From contig NZ_SCMX01000023.1 of assembly GCF_005503625.1 (NCBI RefSeq), positions 24,067 to 88,066 of the forward strand: 64,000 bases of DNA, in the 5' to 3' direction. Both the position numbers and the translations under genes were made by a program. The DNA comes from Cupriavidus sp. 2SB. GTDB taxonomy: Bacteria; Pseudomonadota; Gammaproteobacteria; Burkholderiales; Burkholderiaceae. Position 1 is the first letter of the stretch, and every line of letters begins with the position of its first letter. The notes under the pieces were generated by a model. It had not been told where the DNA came from. It was given only the letters and a program-made list of their open reading frames with translations, and searched no databases. Of the stretch, positions 36,895-45,432 are shown in pieces.

Positions 36895-37995
36895 ATGTCA
36901 GCCGTAGACCCATCCCTGATCGAACGCATCATCCGTGACGACGTACGCGCCATGGGCGCCTATCATGTCGCCGATTCGCACGGACTGGTGAAGCTCGACG
37001 CGATGGAGAATCCCTACCGGCTGCCGCCCGCGCTGCGCGACCAGCTGGCCGCGCGGCTGGCCGAGGTGGCCCTGAACCGCTACCCGGTGCCCAGCAGCGA
37101 GGCACTGCGTGCCAAGCTGAAGACAGTGATGAACGTGCCGGCTGGCATGGACGTCATCCTCGGCAATGGTTCGGACGAACTGATCAGCATCCTGTCGCTG
37201 GCGGCTGCAAAGCCTGGTGCGAAGGTGCTGGCGCCGTTGCCGGGTTTCGTCATGTATGCGATGTCGGCGCAGTTTGCAGGACTGGAGTTTGTCGGCGTGC
37301 CGCTGCGTGCCGATTTCTCGCTGGACCGTAGCGCGATGCTGGCAGCGATGGCCGAGCACAAGCCCGCCATCATCTATCTGGCTTATCCGAACAATCCGAC
37401 GGGCAACCTGTTCGATGCCGCCGACATGGAAGCCATCGTCCGCGCCGCACAAGGCGAGGTGTGCCAGAGCCTGGTGGTCGTCGACGAGGCCTACCAGCCG
37501 TTCGCGCAGGAAAGCTGGATGCCGAGACTGAAGGATTTCGGCAACCTGCTGGTCATGCGCACGGTATCCAAGCTCGGGCTGGCTGGTATCCGCCTGGGCT
37601 ACATGGCTGGTTCGCCCGATTGGCTGGCGCAACTCGACAAGGTGCGCCCGCCGTACAACGTCAACGTGCTGACCGAGGCCACCGCGCTATTCGCGCTCGA
37701 ACATGTGGATGTGCTCGACGATCAGGCCGCGCAACTGCGCGCAGAACGCGCGAAGCTGGCCGATGCGATGGCGGCGCTGCCGGGTGTGACGGTGTTCCCG
37801 AGCGCAGCCAACTTTCTGCTGGTCCGTGTGCCGAACGCTACACAGGTATTCGACCGGGTGCTCGCACGGAGGGTATTGATCAAGAACGTGAGTAAAATGC
37901 ACGCATTGCTGGCCAACTGTCTGCGCGTGACGGTCAGCACCCCCGAAGAAAACGCGCAGTTTCTTGAAGCATTCCAGGCTTCATTGCAGGATTAA
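36895..37995 (+). CDS. hisC: Histidinol-phosphate aminotransferase
   Basis: HisC is a fold-type I PLP enzyme converting imidazole-acetol phosphate to histidinol phosphate. The product has 366 residues. LDAMENPY and [10 protein letters not shown] are N-terminal substrate contacts, [10 protein letters not shown] binds the PLP phosphate, [10 protein letters not shown] and VVDEAYQPF carry the Asn and Asp/Tyr contacts, and the Schiff-base Lys is in [14 protein letters not shown] (Lys226). The gap to hisB is 7 nt. Confidence 0.96.
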   Translation: MSAVDPSLIERIIRDDVRAMGAYHVADSHGLVKLDAMENPYRLPPALRDQLAARLAEVALNRYPVPSSEALRAKLKTVMNVPAGMDVILGNGSDELISILSLAAAKPGAKVLAPLPGFVMYAMSAQFAGLEFVGVPLRADFSLDRSAMLAAMAEHKPAIIYLAYPNNPTGNLFDAADMEAIVRAAQGEVCQSLVVVDEAYQPFAQESWMPRLKDFGNLLVMRTVSKLGLAGIRLGYMAGSPDWLAQLDKVRPPYNVNVLTEATALFALEHVDVLDDQAAQLRAERAKLADAMAALPGVTVFPSAANFLLVRVPNATQVFDRVLARRVLIKNVSKMHALLANCLRVTVSTPEENAQFLEAFQASLQD

Positions 37996-38002
37996 CCCCA
38001 CC

Positions 38003-38590
38003 ATGCGTGTTGTAGAGGTCACTCGCGATACCTCGGAAACGCAGATTCGCGTTTCGCTGAACCTTGATGGCACGGGCCGCCAGAAGCTGGCGTCCGGTGT
38101 GCCGTTCCTCGACCACATGCTGGACCAGATCGCCCGCCATGGCATGTTCGATCTCGAGGTCGAAGCCAAGGGCGATACCCATATCGACGATCACCATACG
38201 GTGGAAGACGTGGGCATCACGCTGGGCCAGGCCGTGGCGCGCGCCATTGGCGACAAGAAGGGCATCACCCGCTACGGCCACAGCTACGTGCCGCTGGACG
38301 AGTGCCTGTCGCGCGTGGTGATCGACTTCTCGGGCCGTCCGGGCCTGGAGTTTCACGTGCCGTTCACGCGCGCCCGCGTGGGTACGTTCGACGTGGACCT
38401 GCTCATCGAATTTTTCCGCGGCTTCGTGAACCATGCCGGCGTGACGCTCCATATCGACAACCTGCGCGGCATCAATGCCCACCATCAGTGCGAGACCGTG
38501 TTCAAGGCTTTTGGCCGGGCACTGCGCATGGCGGTGGAGCTTGACCCGCGCGCGGTTGGCCAGATTCCATCGACCAAGGGAACGCTCTGA
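38003..38590 (+). CDS. hisB: Imidazoleglycerol-phosphate dehydratase (monofunctional)
   Basis: The product has 195 residues, the single-domain form without the HAD phosphatase found in E. coli HisB. Metal-binding motifs are present: [27 protein letters not shown] with the HHxxE set, and the second-repeat equivalents [22 protein letters not shown] 38003 follows the hisC stop directly; an in-frame ATG at 37964 lies inside hisC. A separate histidinol-phosphate phosphatase must be encoded elsewhere. Confidence 0.96.
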   Translation: MRVVEVTRDTSETQIRVSLNLDGTGRQKLASGVPFLDHMLDQIARHGMFDLEVEAKGDTHIDDHHTVEDVGITLGQAVARAIGDKKGITRYGHSYVPLDECLSRVVIDFSGRPGLEFHVPFTRARVGTFDVDLLIEFFRGFVNHAGVTLHIDNLRGINAHHQCETVFKAFGRALRMAVELDPRAVGQIPSTKGTL

Positions 38591-38681
38591 ACGATACTGG
38601 GTACTGACCTGCGCCCCTTGCAGGCGAGCCGGCTGGTTGCGGCGACGCTGACACGCCACCACCGCTACTCACCCGCATCCG

Positions 38682-39305
38682 ATGGATACGCTGAAGTCTT
38701 TCATCTCGCTGCTAGCGCTGATCAACCCGATCGGTGCCATCCCGTTCTTCATCAGTCTGACCAGTCAGCAGACCGAGGCGGAAAAGCTGAAGACGATCAA
38801 GACGGCGTCGATTGCCGTGGCGATCGTGGTGGGGTTGTCGGCGTTGCTGGGCCAGCAGATCATCGCGTTCTTCAATATCTCGGTGGCATCGCTGCAGGTT
38901 GGCGGCGGACTCATCATGATCATGATGGCGATGAACATGCTGAACGCGCAGGCCGGTCGGACCAAGGCCACACCCGAGGAAGAGGACGAGGCCGAAGCCA
39001 AGACGAGTATCGCGGTGGTGCCGCTGGCGTTGCCGCTGCTGACGGGGCCGGGATCGATCAGTACCGTGATCGTGTATGCCGGCAAGACGGATCACTGGTA
39101 CGAACTGCTGATCCTGGTGGCGATTGGCGTGGTGTTGGGGTGCGTGGTGTATGGAACGTTCCGGGCCGCTGACCCGATCGCACGGGTGATCGGGCGGACC
39201 GGGATCAATATCGGTACGCGCCTGATGGGTCTGATCCTGTCGGCGCTGGCCGTTGAATTCATTGTGGACGGGCTCAAGACATTGTTGCCTGTTTTGAAAT
39301 CATGA
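38682..39305 (+). CDS. MarC-family integral membrane protein
   Basis: The product has 207 residues and six hydrophobic helices. MarC hallmarks are [18 protein letters not shown] near the N-terminus, [12 protein letters not shown], and [20 protein letters not shown] with the repeated NP/GP motif of the two halves. The family function is unsettled; despite the name, a role in multiple antibiotic resistance is not supported. Its stop overlaps the hisH start (ATGA), so it is embedded in the his operon between hisB and hisH. Confidence 0.9.
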   Translation: MDTLKSFISLLALINPIGAIPFFISLTSQQTEAEKLKTIKTASIAVAIVVGLSALLGQQIIAFFNISVASLQVGGGLIMIMMAMNMLNAQAGRTKATPEEEDEAEAKTSIAVVPLALPLLTGPGSISTVIVYAGKTDHWYELLILVAIGVVLGCVVYGTFRAADPIARVIGRTGINIGTRLMGLILSALAVEFIVDGLKTLLPVLKS

Positions 39306-39955
39306 CTACCATAGCAATTGTGGATTACGGCATGGGCAACCTGCGCTCGGTGGCGCAGGCGCTTCGCGCCGCAGCGCCGGAAGCGGATGTCCAGGTCGTG
39401 GATCGCCCGGAAGCGATTCGCGCGGCGGACCGCGTGGTATTGCCGGGGCAGGGCGCGATGCCGGACTGCATGGGTGCACTCGGCGAATCGGGCCTGCAGG
39501 AAGCAGTGATCGAAGCCGCCGCCTCGAAGCCGATGCTCGGTGTGTGTGTTGGCGAACAGATGCTGTTCGACCGTAGCCACGAAGCTCGCATCGGCCAGGA
39601 CGATACGCCTGCGCTGGGACTGATGCCAGGCGAGGTGATCCGCTTCGAGCTGGATGGCATGACGCAGGCAGACGGCTCGCGCTTCAAGGTGCCGCAGATG
39701 GGCTGGAACCGTGTTCGCCAGACGCGGGCCCACCCGCTGTGGAACGGTATTCCGGACGAGAGCTGGTTCTATTTCGTCCACAGCTATTATGTGCGGGCGC
39801 AAGACGCGGCCCATGTGGCTGGCGAGACGGATTACGGCGTTGTGTTTACCAGCGCAGTGGCACGCGATAATATTTTCGCCACGCAGTTCCACCCGGAGAA
39901 GAGTGCCGCGATGGGTTTGCAGCTGTACCGGAACTTCGTGCACTGGAATCCGTGA
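39302..39955 (+). CDS. hisH: Imidazole glycerol phosphate synthase, glutaminase subunit HisH
   Basis: HisH is a class I amidotransferase that produces ammonia from glutamine and channels it to HisF. The product has 217 residues. [18 protein letters not shown] opens the protein, the nucleophile is Cys82 in [12 protein letters not shown] (a variant of the more common GICLGMQ elbow), and the catalytic His-x-Glu pair is in TQFHPEKSA. The FVHSYYV block contacts HisF. Its start overlaps the MarC-type gene. Confidence 0.96.
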   Translation: MTTIAIVDYGMGNLRSVAQALRAAAPEADVQVVDRPEAIRAADRVVLPGQGAMPDCMGALGESGLQEAVIEAAASKPMLGVCVGEQMLFDRSHEARIGQDDTPALGLMPGEVIRFELDGMTQADGSRFKVPQMGWNRVRQTRAHPLWNGIPDESWFYFVHSYYVRAQDAAHVAGETDYGVVFTSAVARDNIFATQFHPEKSAAMGLQLYRNFVHWNP

Positions 39956-40165
39956 AGCCTCGAAAGCGGCCTCACGAGCAGAAGCACGTTAGCAGCACCT
40001 TTTTGCCAGACACACCAAGAATTGTCCCAAGCGATATCGATACCGATCGTTCAGAGCCGACGACCCAGACTGCATTCCTTGCAAAACTGACATGACCTGA
40101 ACGCCAGCGTCCGCGCCGGCATCGCTACCTTTCCCTTTTTACACAACCACCACGCTCGTTACGCT

Positions 40166-40909
40166 ATGTTGCTCATTCCGGCCATCGACCTGAAGGACGG
40201 TCAGTGTGTACGCCTCAAACAAGGCGACATGGACCAGGCCACCGTCTTTTCCGAAGATCCCGCCGCCATGGCACGTCATTGGGTCAATCAGGGCGCGCGG
40301 CGCCTGCATCTGGTTGATCTGAACGGCGCGTTTGTCGGCAAGCCGCGCAACGAGGCGGCCATCAAGTCGATCATCGCCGAGGTGGGCGACGAGATCCCCG
40401 TGCAGCTTGGCGGCGGCATCCGCGACCTGAACACGATCGAGCGCTGGCTCGACGATGGCCTCTCGTACGTGATCATCGGCACGGCTGCCGTCAAGAACCC
40501 CGGCTTCCTCAAGGATGCGTGCTCGGCCTTCGGCGGCCACATCATCGTGGGACTCGACGCCCGCGATGGCAAGGTCGCCACCGATGGCTGGAGCAAGCTG
40601 ACCGGCCACGAAGTGGCGGATCTGGCGCGCAAGTACGAGGACTACGGCGTGGAAGCCATCATCTACACCGACATCGGCCGCGACGGCATGCTGCAGGGCA
40701 TCAATATCGATGCCACGGTCAAGCTGGCCCAGTCGATGTCGATCCCGGTGATCGCCAGCGGCGGCCTGTCCAACATGGCCGATATCGACCAGCTCTGCGC
40801 GGTGGAGCATGAGGGCGTGGAAGGTGTGATCTGCGGTCGCGCAATCTACTCCGGCGACCTCAACTTCTCGGAAGCCCAGGCGCACGCCGACAAGCTGGGC
40901 GCGGAGTAA
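40166..40909 (+). CDS. hisA: Phosphoribosylformimino-5-aminoimidazole carboxamide ribotide isomerase
   Basis: HisA is a (beta-alpha)8 barrel that isomerises ProFAR to PRFAR. The product has 247 residues. The general base Asp is in [25 protein letters not shown] and VQLGGGIRD line the barrel, and the phosphate sites are in [26 protein letters not shown] and [10 protein letters not shown] 210-nt gap separates it from hisH; I see no clear small gene or promoter in that gap. Confidence 0.97.
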   Translation: MLLIPAIDLKDGQCVRLKQGDMDQATVFSEDPAAMARHWVNQGARRLHLVDLNGAFVGKPRNEAAIKSIIAEVGDEIPVQLGGGIRDLNTIERWLDDGLSYVIIGTAAVKNPGFLKDACSAFGGHIIVGLDARDGKVATDGWSKLTGHEVADLARKYEDYGVEAIIYTDIGRDGMLQGINIDATVKLAQSMSIPVIASGGLSNMADIDQLCAVEHEGVEGVICGRAIYSGDLNFSEAQAHADKLGAE

Positions 40910-40984
40910 CGTCGCCGGCAGGGTGCCCCAATGGCACCCCAACCAGCCGCTGCCCCAGGCGGGCGGCGGCAGGCAAGGAAACTC

Positions 40985-41755
40985 ATGCTAGCCAAACGTA
41001 TCATCCCCTGCCTCGACGTCACGAACGGGCGGGTGGTCAAGGGAGTCAACTTCGTCGAGTTGCGCGACGCGGGCGACCCTGTGGAAATCGCGCGCCGCTA
41101 CGACGATCAGGGCGCCGACGAAATTACATTCCTCGATATCACCGCTACCAGCGATGGCCGCGACCTGATCCTTCACATCATCGAAGCGGTTGCCTCGCAG
41201 GTGTTCATCCCGCTGACGGTGGGTGGCGGCGTGCGGACCGTGGAAGATGTGCGGCGCCTGCTGAATGCCGGCGCTGACAAGATCAGCGTCAATTCCTCGG
41301 CCATTGCCAATCCCCAACTGGTTTCTGACGCTACCGGGAAATATGGCTCGCAGTGCATCGTCGTGGCCATAGACGCCAAGCGCACATCGGCGCCCGGTGA
41401 GCCGGCCCGCTGGGAAGTCTTCACACATGGCGGCCGCAAGGCCACGGGCCTTGACGCCGTGGAGTGGGCCAGCGAGATGGCAAGGCGCGGCGCCGGCGAG
41501 ATCCTGCTGACCAGCATGGACCGCGACGGCACCAAGAGCGGCTTCGACCTGGAGTTGACGCGCGCCGTGAGCGACGCCGTGCCCGTGCCGGTGATCGCCT
41601 CGGGTGGCGTGGGTGGATTGCAGGACCTGGCCGACGGTATCAAGCTGGGCCGTGCGGACGCGGTGCTCGCGGCCAGCATTTTCCATTACGGCCAGCATAC
41701 CGTTGGCGAAGCCAAGGCTTTCATGGCCCGCGAGGGCATTCCGGTCCGGATCTGA
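40985..41755 (+). CDS. hisF: Imidazole glycerol phosphate synthase, cyclase subunit HisF
   Basis: HisF is the barrel partner of HisH and closes the imidazole ring, also yielding AICAR for purine synthesis. The product has 256 residues. The catalytic Asp is in [15 protein letters not shown], phosphate-binding blocks are [22 protein letters not shown] and [15 protein letters not shown] (each under one loop), and the second Asp is in [18 protein letters not shown] 40985 has AAGGAAAC upstream. The hisI start follows the stop by 2 nt. Confidence 0.97.
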   Translation: MLAKRIIPCLDVTNGRVVKGVNFVELRDAGDPVEIARRYDDQGADEITFLDITATSDGRDLILHIIEAVASQVFIPLTVGGGVRTVEDVRRLLNAGADKISVNSSAIANPQLVSDATGKYGSQCIVVAIDAKRTSAPGEPARWEVFTHGGRKATGLDAVEWASEMARRGAGEILLTSMDRDGTKSGFDLELTRAVSDAVPVPVIASGGVGGLQDLADGIKLGRADAVLAASIFHYGQHTVGEAKAFMAREGIPVRI

Positions 41756-41757
41756 TC

Positions 41758-42165
41758 ATGGCGAACAAGTGGTTGAACAAGGTGAAGTGGGACGATAACG
41801 GGCTCGTGCCGGTGATCGTCCAGGAGACGGGCTCCAACGATGTGCTGATGTTCGCATTCATGAACCGCGAAGCGCTGCTGCGCACCGCGGAACTGGGCGA
41901 AGCGGTGTTCTGGTCACGTTCGCGCAAGCGCCTGTGGCACAAGGGCGAGGAATCGGGGCACGTGCAAAAGGTGCATGAGATGCGCCTGGACTGCGACGAA
42001 GACGTGGTACTGCTCAAGGTCACGCAGATCGACAGTATTGCGTGCCACACCGGCCGCCACTCGTGCTTCTTCCAGAAGTTCGAAGGGGATGCCGAAACGG
42101 GCGACTGGAAGACCGTGGAGCCGGTGCTAAAGGATCCCTCCAAGATCTACACTTCGAAATCATGA
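41758..42165 (+). CDS. hisI: Phosphoribosyl-AMP cyclohydrolase
   Basis: HisI opens the adenine ring of PR-AMP, the third step of the pathway. The product has 135 residues. It carries [39 protein letters not shown] with the active-site HKGEx[15 protein letters not shown], and the zinc cysteines in [12 protein letters not shown]. It is separate from hisE, unlike the fused enterobacterial form, and overlaps hisE by 4 nt. Confidence 0.96.
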   Translation: MANKWLNKVKWDDNGLVPVIVQETGSNDVLMFAFMNREALLRTAELGEAVFWSRSRKRLWHKGEESGHVQKVHEMRLDCDEDVVLLKVTQIDSIACHTGRHSCFFQKFEGDAETGDWKTVEPVLKDPSKIYTSKS

Positions 42166-42530
42166 GTCAGGAACTGTCCTCCGCCGATGTGCTGGCGCGC
42201 GTGGCCGCCACGCTGGAATCTCGCAAGCCGGAGAACGGTGGCGATCCGGAATCGTCCTATGTGGCCAAGCTGTTCAGGAAGGGCGACGACGCCATCCTGA
42301 AGAAGATCGGCGAAGAAGCCACCGAGACCGTGATGGCCGCCAAGGATGCACGTGCAGCCAATCTGGACGCCGCAACTGTCGACAAGATGGTCTACGAAGT
42401 GGCCGACCTGTGGTTCCATTCGATGGTATTGCTGGCGCACGTGGGCAGGTCTCCCGCCGACGTCATCGACGAACTGGCGCGCCGCGAAGGATTGTCGGGG
42501 CTGGCGGAGAAGGCAAGCCGCAAGGAGTAG
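42162..42530 (+). CDS. hisE: Phosphoribosyl-ATP pyrophosphatase
   Basis: HisE removes pyrophosphate from PR-ATP. The product has 122 residues with the all-alpha MazG-like fold. Its [20 protein letters not shown] is followed by [13 protein letters not shown], the metal-binding Glu-rich helix, and [21 protein letters not shown] 42162 overlaps the hisI stop. Confidence 0.95.
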   Translation: MSQELSSADVLARVAATLESRKPENGGDPESSYVAKLFRKGDDAILKKIGEEATETVMAAKDARAANLDAATVDKMVYEVADLWFHSMVLLAHVGRSPADVIDELARREGLSGLAEKASRKE

Positions 42531-42592
42531 GATGACGCCATGCCACCCGGAAATGGTCCGGAGCGGCGGATGCGCTACGTTGGAGGTCACGA

Positions 42593-42985
42593 ATGGCGAC
42601 GGACTACACCACGCAGGTCACGACAACGGTCGATTCGGACAAACTCGATGGACTACGCAAACTCACGCATATCCTCTATGCGCTCTATGCGATACATTGG
42701 CTGACTGGCGGAATCACTGCGCTGATTGCTATTGTCGTCAACTACGTGAAGCGTGACGACACACGGGGTACGCTCTACGCTTCGCACTTCGCGTGGCAGA
42801 TCCGCACTTTTTGGTGGTCGATCCTCTGGTTCGTGGTGGGCGGCGCCATGTTTGTGACGGTGTTGCTGTTTCCGGTGGCCATCGGGCTCTGGAGCGTGCT
42901 TTCCCTGTGGATGCTATACCGTATTATCAAGGGCTGGCTCAATCTGAATGACCGCAAGCCGATGTACCCGGGCGAGCAGTTCTGA
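42593..42985 (+). CDS. DUF4870-like small membrane protein
   Basis: The product has 130 residues with three hydrophobic segments: LTHILYALYAIHWLTGGITALIAIV, a long pair around IRTFWWSILWFVVGGAMFVTVLLF, and IGLWSVLSLWMLYRIIKGWL. The DDTRGTLYASHFAWQIRTF linker resembles DUF4870/YccF-type proteins. The biochemical role is not known. It lies 62 nt after hisE on the same strand, in a position conserved in related genomes as I recall, so cotranscription with his is likely. Confidence 0.78.
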   Translation: MATDYTTQVTTTVDSDKLDGLRKLTHILYALYAIHWLTGGITALIAIVVNYVKRDDTRGTLYASHFAWQIRTFWWSILWFVVGGAMFVTVLLFPVAIGLWSVLSLWMLYRIIKGWLNLNDRKPMYPGEQF

Positions 42986-43025
42986 GACAGCCAGGGCGCG
43001 TTGGACACGTTGCAACGAAAATTTC

Positions 43026-43382
43026 ATGAAATCCCAGGACAATTGCCTTTTCTGCAAGATCGTGGCCGGCCAGATCCCGTCGAACAAGGTTTACGAGGAT
43101 GACGACCTGCTGGCATTTCACGATATTCATCCCAAAGCGCCGGTACACTTTCTGGTTATTCCGAAATCGCATGTCGATTCGCTGGCCGATTGCGGGCCCG
43201 GCGATGCCGAGGTGCTTGCTAGAATAATGCTCAAGGTGCCTGAACTGGCGCGCCTTGCCGGCTGCACTAACGGGTTCCGCACGGTGATCAACACCGGCAC
43301 GGACGGTGGACAGGAGGTTTTCCATCTCCATCTGCATGTGCTCGGCGGCCCGCGCGACCAGTGGAAGACGCCGGCGTTCTGA
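43026..43382 (+). CDS. HIT-family (HINT-type) nucleotide hydrolase
   Basis: The product has 118 residues. The start CLFCKIVAGQIPSNKVYEDDD includes the usual N-terminal zinc-type Cys pair, and HPKAPVHFLVIPKSHVDSL is the family core. The catalytic histidine triad is in FHLHLHVLGGP. HINT proteins hydrolyse AMP-linked amines such as lysyl-AMP; the physiological substrate is unknown. A HIT gene after hisE and before tatA is a common proteobacterial order. Confidence 0.93.
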   Translation: MKSQDNCLFCKIVAGQIPSNKVYEDDDLLAFHDIHPKAPVHFLVIPKSHVDSLADCGPGDAEVLARIMLKVPELARLAGCTNGFRTVINTGTDGGQEVFHLHLHVLGGPRDQWKTPAF

Positions 43383-43542
43383 GGACGTTCGTCAGATTGC
43401 CTGGGTATGAAGAGTGATCGGTGCAGCGATGCACCGATTGGATGTTGCGCCGGCCACCGTCGACCGGCGCGGCCTTTGAGGGACGGAACTACTGGCGGGG
43501 CGGCTATTCCATCCGACGCCGCAGCTACATCAGGAGCAAGAA

Positions 43543-43782
43543 ATGGGTTCGTTTAGCATTTGGCACTGGCTGATTGTGCTGGTGATCGTCATGCTCGTCT
43601 TCGGTACCAAGAAGCTGCGCAATATTGGCAACGACCTGGGCGGTGCCGTGAAGGGTTTCAAGGACGGCATGAAGGACGGCAATGGTGAAGCGGCGGCAGA
43701 TGGCCAGCCGGCACCGGCCAAGGAACTGCGCGACACCACCACGATCGACGTGGAAGCCAAGGAAAAGTCGCGCCAGCAATAA
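43543..43782 (+). CDS. tatA: Sec-independent translocase subunit TatA
   Basis: The product has 79 residues: a short periplasmic N-terminus, a transmembrane helix ([16 protein letters not shown]), the FGTKKL hinge, then an amphipathic helix ([21 protein letters not shown]) and a polar tail. TatA oligomers form the translocation path for folded proteins. Likely cargo in this window is MsrP, the Rieske protein and the PhoX-type protein. Confidence 0.96.
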   Translation: MGSFSIWHWLIVLVIVMLVFGTKKLRNIGNDLGGAVKGFKDGMKDGNGEAAADGQPAPAKELRDTTTIDVEAKEKSRQQ

Positions 43783-43866
43783 AGTCCGGGCGGCTGTTTT
43801 CCTCCCTCCACATGGCGGCTGCGTGAATCGCGGCCGCCTGTCACGTGTTACTGTCCCGATGTCCGC

Positions 43867-44385
43867 ATGATCGATCTCGGCATTTCCAAGCTGGCACTCA
43901 TTGGCGCTGTTGCGCTGATCGTGATCGGCCCCGAGCGTTTGCCGAAAGTGGCGCGCACGGTTGGCGCACTGGTCGGCCGTGCGCAGCGCTATATCAATGA
44001 CGTCAAGGCTGAAGTCAGCCGTGAGGTGGAACTCGAGGAACTGCGCAAGATGCGCACGGAATTCGAGACTGCCGCGCGCGATGTCGAGCAGACCATCCAC
44101 AAGGAAGTCAACGAGCACACGCAGTCGCTGAATGAAGCGCTGAACGGTGCGGAGTCGGCCGACAATTCGGCTGGGATGGACTCCGGCGTTTCCGCTGGCT
44201 ACGTGCCCAGTTGGGACAGTGCTCACAAATCGCACAACGGCCGGAAGAGCTGGCGTGTGAAGCAGGGCGCGCGGCCTATCTGGTTCAAGCGTCAGCAGAA
44301 TACCCGCGTGTGGGTGCAGTCCGGCGCTGCGCGCGTCAAGCGCCATCGCCCGGCCACCGGTCGTAATCGTTCCTTTTTCGAGTAA
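43867..44385 (+). CDS. tatB: Sec-independent translocase subunit TatB
   Basis: The product has 172 residues with an N-terminal helix LALIGAVALIVIGPERLPK, whose GPERLP hinge separates TatB from TatA. A long charged amphipathic helix follows (VARTVGALVGRAQRYINDVK and onwards), then a Trp/Arg/Lys-rich C-terminal tail. TatB binds signal peptides with TatC. It ends 2 nt before tatC. Confidence 0.95.
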   Translation: MIDLGISKLALIGAVALIVIGPERLPKVARTVGALVGRAQRYINDVKAEVSREVELEELRKMRTEFETAARDVEQTIHKEVNEHTQSLNEALNGAESADNSAGMDSGVSAGYVPSWDSAHKSHNGRKSWRVKQGARPIWFKRQQNTRVWVQSGAARVKRHRPATGRNRSFFE

Positions 44386-44387
44386 GC

Positions 44388-45179
44388 ATGGCGGGCACCC
44401 CAGATCCTCTCGACCCCAACGCCGAGTCCCAGCAAGAGACGTTCATTTCCCACCTGGTCGAGCTGCGCGAACGACTGGTCAAGGCCGTGGGTGGCGTGAT
44501 CCTCGTCTTTGTCTGCCTGGTTTACTGGGCGGCTGAAATCTTCAACCTGTTTTCCGCGCCGCTGACCGCCTCGCTGCCCAAGAATGGCCGGATGATCGTG
44601 ACCGATGTCACCGGCTCGTTCTTCGTGCCCATGAAGGTCACGATGCTGGTGGCGTTCCTGATCGCGTTGCCCTGGGTGCTCTACCAAATATGGAAGTTCG
44701 TGGCGCCGGGCCTTTACCAGCATGAAAAGAAGCTGATCGTACCGCTGGTTACCAGTACCTATGTGCTGTTCCTGTGCGGCGTGGCGTTTGCCTATTTCCT
44801 GGTATTTCCAACCGTTTTCCATTTCATGGCGCATTACAACGCGCCACTCGGGGCCGAGATGTCCACGGACATCGATAAATACCTGAGTTTTGCCATGACC
44901 ACGTTCCTTGCCTTCGGCATCACGTTCGAAGTGCCGGTGGTAGTCATCGTGCTCGTCAAGTTCGGCGTGGTGGAACTGGAAAAATTAAAGCAGATCCGCC
45001 CATATGTGATTGTGGGCGCTTTCATTATTGCGGCAGTGGTCACACCTCCCGATGTGATGTCGCAACTCCTGTTGGCCGTGCCGCTCGTGCTGTTGTACGA
45101 ACTCGGCCTGCTTATGGCGCGTTTTGTGACGCGTCAGCCTCTTGGTAGGCCCGCAGAAGGCGAAACCCAGCCTGACTGA
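44388..45179 (+). CDS. tatC: Sec-independent translocase subunit TatC
   Basis: The product has 263 residues and six hydrophobic segments. The cytoplasmic N-terminal signal-binding FISHLVELRERL motif, the first-loop FFVPMKVTMLVAFLIALPWVLYQIWKFVAPGLY region (about residues 78-110) and FGITFEVPVVVIVLVKFGV are standard. TatC recognises the twin-arginine motif together with TatB. It closes the his-tat run; a possible regulatory palindrome for the next gene begins 52 nt downstream. Confidence 0.97.
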   Translation: MAGTPDPLDPNAESQQETFISHLVELRERLVKAVGGVILVFVCLVYWAAEIFNLFSAPLTASLPKNGRMIVTDVTGSFFVPMKVTMLVAFLIALPWVLYQIWKFVAPGLYQHEKKLIVPLVTSTYVLFLCGVAFAYFLVFPTVFHFMAHYNAPLGAEMSTDIDKYLSFAMTTFLAFGITFEVPVVVIVLVKFGVVELEKLKQIRPYVIVGAFIIAAVVTPPDVMSQLLLAVPLVLLYELGLLMARFVTRQPLGRPAEGETQPD

Positions 45180-45231
45180 GTTCCCCGCGAGTTGTTAACG
45201 ACCTGTATATCCCGGGTCTTTATGCCTTTTT

Positions 45232-45248
45232 TGCACCAAAATGGTGAA
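45232..45248. promoter_or_regulatory. NtrC-like dyad TGCACCA-N3-TGGTGAA
   Basis: TGCACCAAAATGGTGAA resembles the NtrC enhancer consensus (TGCACC-N5-GGTGCA), with one half-site perfect and the other differing at the C. It lies about 185 nt upstream of the porin start. A -12-like TTGC with a GG ten bases ahead occurs near 45257-45270, but the -24 part is poor, so sigma-54 control is unproven. Confidence 0.35.
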
Positions 45249-45290
45249 AATATTCGGGTTTGCTGTTGCTTCATCACAACAAGAAGCGTC

Positions 45291-45308
45291 GGTAAACTCG
45301 GTTTACGG
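45291..45308. promoter_or_regulatory. Short palindrome upstream of the porin promoter
   Basis: GTAAAC-TCG-GTTTAC (45292-45306) is a perfect inverted repeat ending 12 nt before the candidate -35 of the porin gene. Its place suits an activator or repressor site; no regulator can be named. Confidence 0.35.
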
Positions 45309-45320
45309 CGAAAAAGACTT

Positions 45321-45348
45321 CTGACGGGCAGGGGGGGTGACACATAAT
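45321..45348 (+). promoter_or_regulatory. Candidate sigma-70 promoter of the porin gene
   Basis: CTGACG (four of six) and CATAAT (five of six) are spaced by 16 nt. The predicted start near 45355 leaves a leader of about 78 nt that includes a hairpin. Confidence 0.45.
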
Positions 45349-45376
45349 ACGACGCAGACGTGAAGCTAAATGCGTC

Positions 45377-45392
45377 GCCCAAGCACTTGGGC
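45377..45392 (+). other. Hairpin in the porin 5' leader
   Basis: GCCCAAG-CA-CTTGGGC is a perfect 7-bp inverted repeat inside the predicted leader, 40 nt before the start codon. Leader stem-loops of this kind can stabilise abundant porin mRNAs or be small-RNA targets; neither is shown here. Confidence 0.4.
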
Positions 45393-45432
45393 AACCAAGA
45401 TTTCCCAATCAGTTGACAAGGAAAGTGTCGAT

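Noticed and set aside
45250..45272. A sigma-54 promoter beside the NtrC-like site.
   Set aside because: The GG-N10-GC frame and TTGC are present but the rest of the -24 element does not match, and the distance to the dyad is too short for normal enhancer action.
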